Of a stretch of 62,000 nt of DNA, positions 42,201 through 46,256 are shown one piece after another. Under the pieces are notes generated by a model that was not told the DNA's origin, did not search any database, and worked only from the letters and a program-made list of their open reading frames with translations. Numbering within the stretch: position 1 is the first letter of the stretch; each line of letters begins with the position of its first letter. The DNA is from Owenia fusiformis (Eukaryota > Annelida > Polychaeta > Sabellida > Oweniidae). The position numbers were made by a program, and so were the translations under genes. The DNA lies in assembly GCA_903813345.2 (NCBI GenBank), contig CAIIXF020000010.1:8247669-8309668 (forward strand), read 5' to 3'.

Positions 42201-45002
42201 GAAACTGCGACCGAATCATGACCATCATTGTGACAGATATACCCTTGATTTCTTTGTGTCAATGACTTATAAATGGGAAAATGGAGCGTAGTTACCATTG
42301 TGATAATACATAAAACAAATTATTTTGTCTTGTATAAAAAATTGTTAGGTCATTTGGAGGAATACAACATGTAAATAACTCTACAAATCATCTTCCAAAG
42401 CTGCTTACAAAAGGGTGCCCCACCTACCCAAAACAATCATCACCATAGCAACATCTATAACAATGGCATTGACGCTAACCCATTGTCCTTGGTCTTGTTT
42501 AATAGTTTAATGTTTTCTACATCATCTATGAAAATTTCAATCTGAATGAATGAAGTATGAAAAAATGAGAGCAGTTGGTTACTTACTTTCTGATCGGGCC
42601 TCGTAATTGCACTTCTTTTATCATCTAAATACTCTCAAAATGCTCCGAGCAGGGTGTCAAATAATGGAATTCTTGTTTAATTTACTCATTCTGAAACATA
42701 CCTAGTACTTGACAAACATCGTCACAAACACATTCATAGGATCCAACTGTGTTATTACAAACTGTATTGTTATCACATGTGTTGAATCCATCACATTCAT
42801 CGATATCATCACAGGATACGATACCATCTCCTGTATAGCCAGGTTTACATACACACTCAAAAGAGCCATCATTGTTAATGCAATCTGCAAGCACTAAACA
42901 CGGTCCGGATGTAGAATTACATTCATTGATATCCTCGCACTCCAACCCGTCACCTGTATAACCACTAGGACAGGTACCACACTCGAACGAGCCAGGTGTA
43001 TTCGTACATGAGGCAACCGGGTCACATGGATAAGGTAAGACATTCACACACTCATCAATATCTAAAGTGAAATAGGTAGCACAATACTTACAATATTGTT
43101 TAGGGTCAATTTAAAAGTTAAGGTTACGCTCATATAAGTAGTGACGTGCTTTTGTAAAAGCTGAGATGGTCTACATTGAAATGTAACTTATAACCGGCAT
43201 CAAGAAGAGGCGAGTAGCTCCAGAGTGAGCGCAATCATTCATACTGTAATTGAGTTATTATAGGTGTCACTACAGAAAATACCACTTCCGTATTTTTAAA
43301 TACTTTAAAAACGAAGCCATGCCAAATCCAATGGTGTGTATAGTAAGTGTATGTGTATGTATAGTGACCATTTGAGGTAAGCATGTGAAGTTGATGGCAA
43401 GTACTTTCTAAATGTACCATCTTTATCCCAAGAATATAGTCTGATAAACTGGAACTACTTTATTAGTTAATTTTTATTGATGAAGATGTTTACCAAATCT
43501 ATATTAAATATAGTGTGAATACGAAGCTAATAGAGAGGGGAATGCATAAATATATACATATAAATATAGCCCAGAACATAAATTTTATGATTTTTTCAAC
43601 ATTTTTCAATTAATTTCCGTTTTTACATCTAGATTGAAAGTGCGGTTACTCTTCTGACTTTCGGTTTCGACTCCCGTTATTATTTGGTCATATTAATTAC
43701 GTTGGTGTATATTTCACCTTATTTTGTGACTTCAATTGATTCTCAATACTCCAAACATCATTTTGATTCTGAAACCATGACCAGAATCGCTTGGAAATCG
43801 TACATATTGAGCTTGAAGCACAAAATTTCTATTCAAGTCGCAGCCCAACGACTTGACGTCATATATACACACGGGCGGATCGAGGAATTTGTGTTAGGGG
43901 GGGGGGGGGGGGGCGTGTGATAATAACTGTGACCGAAGAGTCAAATTTTGTAAAAAGCGATAAAGGAAAAAGACGAATTTTCCGACTTTTTAGGGGGGGG
44001 CGTGCGCCCCTCACGCCCCCGTCTAGATACGCTGGTGATACAATAGCATGGTTTGTATTTATACAGATCGCAATGAATTGTAACATAGATGTATCTTGCC
44101 TGTACAATTGAACGCCTCTCCCTTCAATCCTGGCTTACTACAGAAGCATTGTTCACCAATATTCGGCACATCTATACATGTTGGTCCTAAAATATTGAAA
44201 TGTAAGATTAAAGGCAATAGGGAACATATAACAACTGTTGTATAAGTAGATATCCAAAACAGATTAAAACAAGAATATATCTTAATACCATTAGTTCAAC
44301 ATTTCATTGACACTAGAAGGAGAATTAGATCCCAGAATGCAATATTGATATTTTCAAAAACATAATGAATCCGATCGAAGGATGTCATGATTACAAAATT
44401 CGAAATCAATTTTGCCACCATTTTTTTAACTTTAACATTTGAATCGCAAATTCTGATCTTATTTCCAAACCCAAAACTTCAAAGCACACAAAAAGTGATC
44501 AAAATGATAAATATTACATTAAATCGTTTATATCTCTGATTATTACGTTATAGTTATTTATAAATGTCAGAAAATAAAAATATTGATGAGATTTTAAACG
44601 TTGATTTATCAATCAAGGACAATGTCGAATAGCCCCGGGGTCGAATATCGAGCTGCGTCTCTGGGAGCCAACCCTCCTTGTTGGTACTAAAAATATAGTT
44701 TGTGATTACATAATCAAGAATTATGTGACCAGTGGTTTATGAACTATACTGCTATTTGCCATTTGGATGGTTATTAAATTCTCCAGAGGTAATTTATTAA
44801 GGTGGATATACTTGAATAGAATGATGGCACGTATTATTTTTTAGTTTTAGAATTAACATAATTTCCTTTGAGAAGAGCTAGGGATTACCCGTTTCACAAT
44901 TAGTTCCAGTGAATCCTGGTTCGCATGCACATATATATCCGTTTACCAAATCAGTACAGTTTCCTCCATTCTGGCAAGGGGAGCTTTCACATTCATTTAT
45001 GT
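172..45002 (-). CDS. Giant multi-EGF extracellular protein gene (40 exons seen, both ends outside window)
   Basis: Forty minus-strand exons can be joined at AG acceptors and GT (once GC) donors into one 11,025-nt open frame of about 3,675 codons. Most modules fit the calcium-binding EGF pattern D-[IV]-[DN]-E-C, C-x-N-x4-[YF]-x-C-x-C with six cysteines; the pattern also fits Asp/Asn beta-hydroxylation. About 90 modules are present. Exons alternate between a 2-EGF type (A) and a 3-EGF type (B), almost all with phase-1 introns, the usual phase for shuffled extracellular modules. By family knowledge such arrays form stiff Ca2+-dependent rods in matrix or cell-surface proteins. No TB/hybrid, LDLR, laminin G or transmembrane segment was seen, so fibrillin identity is not supported. 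The start and signal peptide lie beyond 45002, and the 3' end lies left of position 172. Two adjacent genes cannot be excluded at the 7.7-kb and 8.4-kb introns, but phase and A/B order continue across both. Confidence 0.85.
271..696. other. Intron, no further feature seen
   Basis: A/T-rich intron between exons 39 and 40; no ORF or repeat recognised. Confidence 0.6.
697..811 (-). CDS. EGF exon 39: second part of a B unit
   Basis: Acceptor TTACAG|ATA (phase 0), donor ATAA|GTAAGT, 115 nt. It supplies the missing C6 (ICVDIDEC) and the compact last module ending CNCTIPDC. The codon across the next junction is A|AT (Asn). Confidence 0.8.
812..1214. other. Intron (phase 0), no further feature seen
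   Basis: Intron between exons 38 and 39; nothing else supported. Confidence 0.6.
1215..1456 (-). CDS. EGF exon 38: first part of a B unit
   Basis: Acceptor TTCCAG|AC, donor AGAA|GTAAGT, 242 nt, ending phase 0 after GYELVGE. With exon 39 it forms a complete B unit split between C5 and C6 of the second EGF. Confidence 0.83.
1514..2278. mobile_element. MITE, Tc1/mariner-type ends, about 765 bp
   Basis: Inverted terminal repeats start CA[A/G]TGCGTC[C/G]CAAAAAA and continue as imperfect inverted repeats for about 160 bp (left through 1645, right from 2145). TA dinucleotides flank both ends (1512-1513, 2279-2280), the Tc1/mariner target. No transposase frame is visible. It lies in the intron between exons 37 and 38. 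Confidence 0.75.
2357..2602 (-). CDS. EGF exon 37, A type
   Basis: Acceptor TTTCAG|AC, donor GTAG|GTAAGC, 82 codons: [12 protein letters not shown] and [11 protein letters not shown]. Confidence 0.87.
   Translation of the reverse strand, partial: TSMSVTWTLITVTLMPSVQTLSTEISYVNVPLVIMEMVSHVKISTSVMSQVAAPKETYVQTHLVVLHVHVLVAIHNNLRVV
2603..2896. other. Intron, no further feature seen
   Basis: Intron between exons 36 and 37; nothing else supported. Confidence 0.5.
2897..3247 (-). CDS. EGF exon 36, B type
   Basis: Acceptor TTACAG|AT, donor ATTG|GTAATA, 117 codons. The third module has a short C1-C2 loop (ECSQPIC) and ends CICDTGLTC. Confidence 0.86.
3361..3615 (-). CDS. EGF exon 35, A type
   Basis: Acceptor TTTCAG|AT, donor ACTG|GTAATC, 85 codons. 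The second module ends GFCCTG, with an extra cysteine beside C6. A longer open frame in another phase overlaps this exon and is a shadow. Confidence 0.82.
3616..4023. other. Start of 7.7-kb intron, no feature seen
   Basis: Non-coding stretch between exon 35 and the 50-bp tandem repeat. Confidence 0.5.
4024..4123. repeat. 50-bp tandem duplication
   Basis: Two near-identical copies start at 4024 and 4074 (gaagacgaagctctc...). They sit 30 bp outside the left end of the foldback element; a third copy is at 117-164. Confidence 0.85.
4690..5410. repeat. 182-bp tandem repeats, left arm of FB1
   Basis: Four diverged units recognisable by the recurring stretch gctgacccctatagttyctggatcc near 4697, 4880, 5061 and 5242, each followed by an A/T-rich block around tttaaggttttaaacaag. 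Confidence 0.8.
6450..7110 (+). pseudogene. Decayed ORF inside FB1
   Basis: Conceptual + translation with many stops and frame changes still shows ordered blocks: [36 protein letters not shown], then [17 protein letters not shown] and [11 protein letters not shown] recall this block order (IDGMAM / FGE / VDxVFD / EEADTR / SxDTDVLVL) from a multi-copy uncharacterised protein family of invertebrate genomes. That link is from memory and needs a profile search. It is clearly non-functional here. Confidence 0.45.
7267..7728. mobile_element. Possible nested short inverted-repeat element
   Basis: The ends ttaccctagagttcctta and ttaggaactcaagggtta are imperfect inverted repeats about 460 bp apart within the centre of FB1. 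No target duplication was established. Confidence 0.3.
7850..8562. repeat. Inverted repeat within FB1 (about 200-bp arms)
   Basis: 7850-8070 and 8375-8562 are imperfect inverted copies: the cgcaacagatttcag...catatgttggattttg block reappears in reverse as caaaatccaacatatg...ctgaaatctgttgcg. The copies are separated by about 300 bp. Confidence 0.7.
8565..9260. repeat. 183-bp tandem repeats, right arm of FB1
   Basis: Inverted counterpart of the left-arm repeats; the agggg(t)catcc/aggggtcagc landmark recurs at 8708, 8891, 9074 and 9256, giving a 182-183-bp period. Confidence 0.8.
9807..10094. other. Intron stretch, nothing seen
   Basis: Sequence between FB1 and the 136-bp repeat; no feature recognised. 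Confidence 0.4.
10095..10500. repeat. 136-bp tandem repeat, about 2.7 copies
   Basis: The landmark (g/a)aatatgttycacg recurs at 10112, 10248 and 10384, spacing exactly 136 bp. The small + frames over it are a by-product of the repetition. Confidence 0.85.
10501..11348. other. End of 7.7-kb intron, nothing seen
   Basis: Short + frames occur but none shows a recognisable domain or splice context. Confidence 0.5.
11349..11714 (-). CDS. EGF exon 34, B type
   Basis: Acceptor TTCCAG|AC, donor ACAG|GTAAGT, 122 codons. The first module has two residues between C4 and C5 (CSPC). The last ends CDCPPVNC. Confidence 0.86.
11715..12280. other. Intron with an imperfect hairpin
   Basis: 12111-12254 is an imperfect inverted repeat (atcctatagtcggttcagga against tcctgaacctcatataggat), probably a short MITE-like element. 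The rest is featureless. Confidence 0.5.
12281..12529 (-). CDS. EGF exon 33, A type
   Basis: Acceptor ATTTAG|CG, donor GAAG|GTACAA, 83 codons. The first motif reads (P)VDEC, without the N-terminal Asp; the second begins [12 protein letters not shown]. An 8.4-kb intron separates it from exon 32. Confidence 0.84.
12530..13059. other. Start of 8.4-kb intron, nothing seen
   Basis: No coding pattern. 12600-12840 resembles 20690-20870 in inverted form (the block around ttttggacagctgtat and gccatgttgggtctactcc), a dispersed repeat flanking the intron's elements. Confidence 0.45.
13060..13775. repeat. 145-bp tandem repeat, about 4.7 copies
   Basis: The aaaatggcc landmark occurs at 13094, 13216, 13361, 13506 and 13651: three 145-bp steps and a first unit shortened to 122 bp. 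Recurrent frames on both strands across it are artefacts. Confidence 0.9.
13785..13828. repeat. CACGAC/CACGAT microsatellite
   Basis: Short hexanucleotide array directly after the last 145-bp unit. Confidence 0.85.
13833..14992. other. Intron stretch, nothing seen
   Basis: A/T-rich; no gene or clear repeat recognised. Confidence 0.45.
14993..15799. mobile_element. MITE with mariner-type ends, 807 bp
   Basis: The ends CAGGGTGAGCCAATAAAGG and its imperfect inverted complement (CCTTTTTTGGCTCACCCTG) are flanked by TA (14991-14992 and 15800-15801). No transposase motifs were found, so it is a non-autonomous Tc1/mariner-type element. Confidence 0.8.
16111..16250. repeat. 28-bp tandem repeat, about 5 copies
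   Basis: The tgtggtattacaatg landmark recurs at 16113, 16141, 16169, 16196 and 16224 (27-28-bp steps). Confidence 0.85.
16363..20493. mobile_element. Foldback element FB2, 4.13 kb
   Basis: The terminal sequence TGTATCAGATGCTGGCACAG at 16363 has its complement ending at 20493, with TTA on both outer sides (16360-16362, 20494-20496). The arms match closely for about the outer 900 bp and more loosely to about 17900 and 19140. The inner arms contain diverged tandem blocks of roughly 200 bp. The loop includes an A/T homopolymer-rich stretch (18260-18440). No transposase frame is seen. Architecture and TWA target candidate parallel FB1 but the sequences differ. Confidence 0.75.
20497..20924. other. 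End of 8.4-kb intron
   Basis: Contains the inverted partner of the 12600-12840 dispersed repeat; otherwise nothing recognised. Confidence 0.45.
20925..21269 (-). CDS. EGF exon 32, B type
   Basis: Acceptor TTTCAG|AT, donor GTTC|GTAAGT, 115 codons. The exon ends with C rather than G, so the junction codon to exon 33 is C|CG (Pro). The last module ends CICNGTC. Confidence 0.84.
21544..21798 (-). CDS. EGF exon 31, A type
   Basis: Acceptor TTGTAG|AC, donor ATTG|GTAAGA, 85 codons: [13 protein letters not shown] and [11 protein letters not shown]. No M-initiated minus frame covers it; it was recognised from cysteine pattern and splice sites. Confidence 0.84.
21845..22036. repeat. 96-bp tandem duplication copying a splice donor
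   Basis: Two virtually identical 96-bp copies, 21845-21940 and 21941-22036. The exon 30 donor lies at the boundary of the second copy, and the same GTAAGTGATTCC occurs 96 bp further into the intron. Confidence 0.9.
22038..22373 (-). CDS. EGF exon 30, B type
   Basis: Acceptor TTTCAG|AT, donor GATG|GTAAGT, 112 codons. The last module ends CNCSGTC. Its donor lies at the edge of a 96-bp tandem duplication that copies the donor into the intron. Confidence 0.86.
22537..22639 (-). CDS. EGF exon 29: second part of an A unit
   Basis: Acceptor TTTAAG|GAG (phase 0), donor CAGG|GTGAGT, 103 nt. It continues as [11 protein letters not shown] and completes the second EGF of the A unit. An alternative acceptor three bases downstream (GGAG|ACA) would also keep frame. 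Confidence 0.78.
22884..23026 (-). CDS. EGF exon 28: first part of an A unit
   Basis: Acceptor ATTCAG|AT, donor AATG|GTAACC, 143 nt, ending phase 0 after NIDECTM. With exon 29 it makes a complete A unit, split between C1 and C2 of its second EGF. Confidence 0.8.
23209..23536 (-). CDS. EGF exon 27: remainder of B
   Basis: Acceptor TTACAG|ATT (phase 0), donor CCAG|GTAAGG, 328 nt. Joined to exon 26 it reads [15 protein letters not shown], a normal EGF. Two modules follow; the last ends CNCSAGC. The 2.37-kb intron between exons 26 and 27 is mostly satellite. Confidence 0.83.
23590..25260. repeat. Intronic satellite with 518-bp higher-order repeat
   Basis: An array of roughly 55-60-bp variant units, each carrying ATGAATCCTG and its complement CAGGATTCAT, so each unit can form a small hairpin. 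A block beginning tttgtaaactatcttacat recurs at 23644, 24162 and 24680, i.e. a nearly identical 518-bp higher-order unit repeated about twice, followed by more diverged units. It fills most of the phase-0 intron between exons 26 and 27. Confidence 0.9.
25262..25905. other. Rest of satellite-bearing intron
   Basis: Unique A/T-rich sequence; nothing recognised. Confidence 0.45.
25906..26189 (-). CDS. EGF exon 26: A type fused to start of B
   Basis: Acceptor CATCAG|GT, donor TCAG|GTAGGA, 284 nt. It encodes the two A modules and runs on without an intron into WCEDVNECQ, the first residues of the following B exon. It ends in phase 0. The usual phase-1 A/B boundary intron is therefore missing and an intron sits between C1 and C2 of the next EGF. 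Confidence 0.83.
26493..26858 (-). CDS. EGF exon 25, B type
   Basis: Acceptor TTGCAG|AT, donor ACAA|GTAAGT, 122 codons. The first motif is DVNEC. The last module ends CNCTVSAFC, the longest version of the compact loop. Confidence 0.86.
26859..27447. other. Intron, nothing seen
   Basis: Intron between exons 24 and 25. Confidence 0.5.
27448..27693 (-). CDS. EGF exon 24, A type
   Basis: Acceptor TTCTAG|AT, donor GAAG|GTAATA, 82 codons: [11 protein letters not shown] and [12 protein letters not shown]. Pro replaces Ile/Val in the first motif. Confidence 0.86.
27959..28324 (-). CDS. EGF exon 23, B type with RRRRR site
   Basis: Acceptor TTTCAG|TT, donor CCAG|GTTAGT, 122 codons. It starts with eight extra residues before EDIEEC. 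After C4 of the first module the usual C-x-C is replaced by [16 protein letters not shown]. Five consecutive Arg codons lie at 28188-28202, a furin-type sequence. Two normal modules follow, the last ending CTCPTTC. Confidence 0.85.
28325..28748. other. Intron with a short GGGGCGGATC-type repeat
   Basis: 28381-28478 starts aggggcggatctggg and ends in gggcccctaaatccaccag, resembling the 43865-44035 sequence. It is probably a short hairpin-like mobile repeat. Confidence 0.4.
28749..28988 (-). CDS. EGF exon 22, A type, second EGF lacks C5/C6
   Basis: Acceptor CTCCAG|AT, donor ATAG|GTCAGT, 80 codons. The second module (DECDQNAVC...YDCIFNDGF) has Phe where C5 should be and no C6, the same pattern and exon length as exon 16. 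C5 and C6 pair with each other in EGF folds, so the remaining two disulfides could persist. Confidence 0.83.
28989..29401. other. Intron, nothing seen
   Basis: Intron between exons 21 and 22. Confidence 0.5.
29402..29764 (-). CDS. EGF exon 21, B type
   Basis: Acceptor CTATAG|AT, donor ATCT|GTAAGT, 121 codons. The junction codon becomes T|AT (Tyr), so the next exon starts without the calcium-binding Asp. The third module ends CICTSGC. Confidence 0.85.
30012..30257 (-). CDS. EGF exon 20, A type
   Basis: Acceptor TTCTAG|AT, donor GGAG|GTAATT, 82 codons. It begins DGNEC. The second module has a long C2-C3 loop ([11 protein letters not shown]) and an altered last loop ([12 protein letters not shown]). 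Confidence 0.84.
30450..30812 (-). CDS. EGF exon 19, B type
   Basis: Acceptor TTGAAG|AT, donor ATAG|GTATGT, 121 codons. The second motif is degenerate (AINQC). The third ends CTCTSPAC. Confidence 0.86.
31015..31263 (-). CDS. EGF exon 18, A type
   Basis: Acceptor TTCTAG|AC, donor ACAG|GTAGGT, 83 codons: [12 protein letters not shown] and [12 protein letters not shown]. The second calcium motif is NTNEC. Confidence 0.87.
31468..31851 (-). CDS. EGF exon 17, B type with extra N-terminal residues
   Basis: Acceptor TTATAG|AG, donor ACAA|GTAAAT, 128 codons. It starts with about nine extra residues before a degenerate calcium motif (NIEQC). The third module ends CLCLPPNVC. Confidence 0.82.
31995..32278. 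mobile_element. MITE, 284 bp, mariner-type ends, abutting a splice donor
   Basis: The ends CAGGGTGTCCCAGAACTCATG and its complement extend as inverted repeats of about 125 bp per arm, with a small central loop. TA precedes the left end; the right flank is TT, so the duplication is imperfect. The right end is 14 bp from the exon 16 donor. Confidence 0.8.
32293..32532 (-). CDS. EGF exon 16, A type, second EGF lacks C5/C6, donor next to a MITE
   Basis: Acceptor TTTTAG|AT, 80 codons. The second module keeps C1-C4 but has YECITDDD... with no C5 or C6. The donor is the weak TTAG|GTTTGC, and a MITE end lies 14 bp downstream. The frame stays open through the donor into the MITE for about 36 codons, so a read-through terminal exon is possible. 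The end is the least certain part. Confidence 0.75.
32744..33112 (-). CDS. EGF exon 15, B type
   Basis: Acceptor TTCAG|AT, donor ACAG|GTAAAA, 123 codons. The second module has two extra residues before C6 (PPASNC). The third ends CSCASLC. Confidence 0.86.
33221..33472 (-). CDS. EGF exon 14, A type
   Basis: Acceptor TTTAG|AT, donor GAAG|GTAATT, 84 codons: [12 protein letters not shown] and [12 protein letters not shown]. No long M-initiated frame marks it; it was recognised from splice frame and cysteine spacing. Confidence 0.85.
33613..33978 (-). CDS. EGF exon 13, B type
   Basis: Acceptor TTCCAG|AC, donor GTAG|GTAAGG, 122 codons. The third module ends CNCSAPTC, the four-residue form of the compact loop. 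Confidence 0.87.
33979..34317. other. Intron, nothing seen
   Basis: Intron between exons 12 and 13. Confidence 0.5.
34318..34566 (-). CDS. EGF exon 12, A type
   Basis: Acceptor TTTCAG|GA, so the first codon is Gly (GIDEC) rather than Asp, which should weaken the first calcium site. Donor ATAG|GTAAGC, 83 codons. The second module begins [12 protein letters not shown]. Confidence 0.86.
34567..36013. other. 1.45-kb intron, nothing seen
   Basis: The largest repeat-free intron in the array. Short + frames have no recognisable domain. Confidence 0.5.
36014..36346 (-). CDS. EGF exon 11, B type
   Basis: Acceptor TTATAG|AT, donor GACG|GTAAGA, 111 codons, the shortest B exon. The first module has a contracted C2-C3 region (CDEECQN). 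Confidence 0.85.
36448..36693 (-). CDS. EGF exon 10, A type
   Basis: Acceptor ATATAG|AT, donor GAAG|GTATAT, 82 codons, modules [12 protein letters not shown] and [12 protein letters not shown]. The first motif has Ala where Ile/Val is usual. It was found from the splice frame; a longer open frame in another phase partly masks it. Confidence 0.85.
36882..37232 (-). CDS. EGF exon 9, B type
   Basis: Acceptor TTTTAG|AT, donor ATAG|GTGATT, 117 codons. It holds three regular cbEGF modules; the last ends CNCSTNC. Confidence 0.87.
37411..37662 (-). CDS. EGF exon 8, A type
   Basis: Acceptor ACGTAG|AT, donor GAAG|GTACGA, 84 codons. The second module begins [12 protein letters not shown], an example of the recurring DEC-x-QG-[TD]-D-x-C signature of A-type second modules. 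Confidence 0.85.
37829..38182 (-). CDS. EGF exon 7, B type
   Basis: Acceptor TTATTAG|AT, donor TCAG|GTTTGT (a non-consensus GTTTGT), 118 codons. The first module has a CC pair (SANCCTN). The third lacks the D-x-[DN]-E-C calcium motif, having PIPVSC instead, and ends CLCEAPC. Confidence 0.82.
38424..38693 (-). CDS. EGF exon 6, A type
   Basis: Acceptor ATTGCAG|AT, donor ATAG|GTAGAA, 90 codons, the longest A exon. The extra length comes from an insert in the first loop ([10 protein letters not shown]) and in the C2-C3 loop of the second module ([10 protein letters not shown]). Confidence 0.85.
38694..39479. other. Intron with a hairpin repeat
   Basis: 38867-39030 is an imperfect inverted repeat (cgaatgcaactttcg...ccgaattaacctac against gtaggttaattcg...attgcatttgcg). 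The rest is featureless. Confidence 0.5.
39480..39875 (-). CDS. EGF exon 5, B type (long)
   Basis: Acceptor TTGTAG|AC, donor ACAG|GTAGTT, 132 codons, the longest B exon. The second module carries a longer insert between DINEC and its C3, with extra cysteines (DCIPTAEC then ICTNNSQC), so its disulfide pattern may differ. The third ends CICAANC. Confidence 0.85.
39876..40204. other. Intron, nothing seen
   Basis: Intron between exons 4 and 5. Confidence 0.5.
40205..40450 (-). CDS. EGF exon 4, A type (2 EGFs)
   Basis: Acceptor TTACAG|AT, donor GCAG|GTCAGT, 82 codons. The modules begin [12 protein letters not shown] and [12 protein letters not shown]. The donor is GTCAGT rather than GTAAG. It is separated from exon 3 by a 2.25-kb intron carrying a deleted mariner. 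Confidence 0.85.
40451..41561. other. Intron stretch, nothing seen
   Basis: A/T-rich; precedes the deleted mariner. Confidence 0.45.
41562..42603 (-). mobile_element. Deleted mariner element with long terminal inverted repeats
   Basis: The ends CGAGGCCCGACCAGAAAGTA and its near-complement are flanked by TA (41560-41561, 42604-42605) and match for about 190 bp. On the minus strand near 42030-42065 a frame reads YSPDLAPCD, the third catalytic-Asp block of mariner transposases. After frame breaks, [11 protein letters not shown] and NCIDLGGD follow, resembling the mariner C-terminus. The N-terminal two thirds are missing, so it is a non-autonomous deletion derivative. Confidence 0.75.
42702..43061 (-). 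CDS. EGF exon 3: first B-type exon (3 EGFs)
   Basis: Acceptor CTTTAG|AT, donor CTAG|GTATGT, 120 codons. It encodes DIDEC, DINEC and DIDEC modules. The first has an extra residue between C4 and C5 (ECGTC). The third closes with the compact ending CVCDDVC. It starts the regular B-A-B-A series that runs to the left edge. Confidence 0.85.
43062..44099. other. Intron with GC-rich short repeat
   Basis: 43865-44035 has poly-G tracts and starts gggcggatcgaggaat, ending cccccgtctagatacgctgg; it looks like a short dispersed mobile repeat related to 28381-28478. The rest is featureless. Confidence 0.45.
44100..44186 (-). CDS. EGF exon 2: short 4-cysteine half EGF with GC donor
   Basis: Acceptor ATTTTAG|GA; 29 codons containing four cysteines (C-x9-C-x-C-x11-C), like the C3-C6 part of an EGF. 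The only phase-compatible donor is ACAG|GCAAGA, a GC-AG intron. It joins in frame to exon 3 (G|AT giving Asp). The reading is supported by frame and cysteine spacing but is less certain than the long exons. Confidence 0.6.
44187..44888. other. Intron, nothing seen
   Basis: Intron between exons 1 and 2. Confidence 0.5.
44889..45002 (-). CDS. EGF exon 1 (first visible): one EGF
   Basis: Acceptor ATTGTAG|AC, donor ACGG|GTAATC, 38 codons, phase 1-1. It encodes a Notch/Delta-style EGF (C-QNGGN-C spacing, ending PGFTGTNC) preceded by DINEC. The C2-C3 loop lacks the Ser/Thr needed for O-fucose. It differs in style from the array downstream, so it may belong to an N-terminal region of different origin. 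Confidence 0.8.
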
Positions 45003-46256
45003 CTACAATACACGTGCTGGTAGTTGAATTATGGGGTATCAATTGATCATTTTGTGCCATACTATGTGAATATCTTTAAACAGCACATTTTATATTAATA
45101 ATCAGTATAGACTGCGGACTATTCTGTAGAAGTGCTCTAGAAATGGATCTCGCTTTTCATGGAAGGTCACACATTCCAACATATTTCAAACAATTTGTAT
45201 GATTATAATAAACACTTTCTGGGTAGTTGGACTTTATGTAGGGGTGGCAGAAGGCCCTCAGGCCAATTTATACCCCTACCCCAACAAAACCTTGGGGGTA
45301 CTTTAATACCACCCAATAAAAATAATACAAATGCATATCAGATATTCATCGTTTTATAGTGGGTAGGGCATGCCATGGTTAGTCAGTGCCAGAAATTTCC
45401 AATCTCTGACTTATATGGTTACCATGGAAACAGTATTTATATCTCACAATCTTCTCAATTTGACCCCGTCCCAAATGTGTCCTTAAGTTATCAAAGTGAA
45501 ATATTTGCAAATCTGTTTGCATTTTGTGGCTGCAACTTTGTCAAAAGTTGAATTAATATGTATGCATTCACACTAAAGCACTAAAAACTTGATATAATGA
45601 TCTCATAAATTAATAATATTTATCAAATGTAGTCACACACAACTGCTTTTAGGGAAAAGTGGGCGTGGCACTTTTTGGTACTTGTGTAATTGTTGCAGCA
45701 TTAAATGAAAAATACTTATTACACTAACAACAATTGACATTTAATTAGCATCTACTAACATTGTGTAACATTGTAGTATGTTCATTATCATTATTAGATA
45801 CTTTAAATATTTTATATAAGTGTTATCATGACCCTTCCCTATCATAGGTCATTAATGGTCAAATTAACTTTTAAGTCCTAGAGGTCCTTAGTCATTTTAG
45901 CTTGTCAAAGTCGTATTCATTGACTTGAAGCTAGAATACAAATAGTTTCATTGATCAAGAGCTATGAGTTAAAATTGATTAATACATTTGTCAGGTTTAG
46001 AGCATTTTTATGCAATTGAAAAGTAATGGACCGACACTGATCAGTACCAAGTGAAGGTAACGGCCGTAACCTTCGCATCTAAGATGGCGGACAGTAATTG
46101 TCGATTTTGATATTTTTAATTTTCATTGAATTAAACTACTTTAGAGTTGATGTTATGCTTTGACATTTGCACCAAATCAGGCTTAAATGACATTGGAACC
46201 ATAGATGTACTAAACATGAATAAACGATATGTGAAATGTTATGCCCTGCCTTAATA
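45003..46256. other. Region upstream of first visible EGF exon, nothing seen
   Basis: No EGF exon, signal peptide or promoter could be identified. It is presumably intron if the gene continues to the right. Confidence 0.4.

Noticed and set aside
172-45002. Fibrillin or Notch identity for the EGF gene
   Set aside because: No TB/hybrid modules, LNR repeats, transmembrane or ankyrin region is visible; only generic cbEGF arrays.
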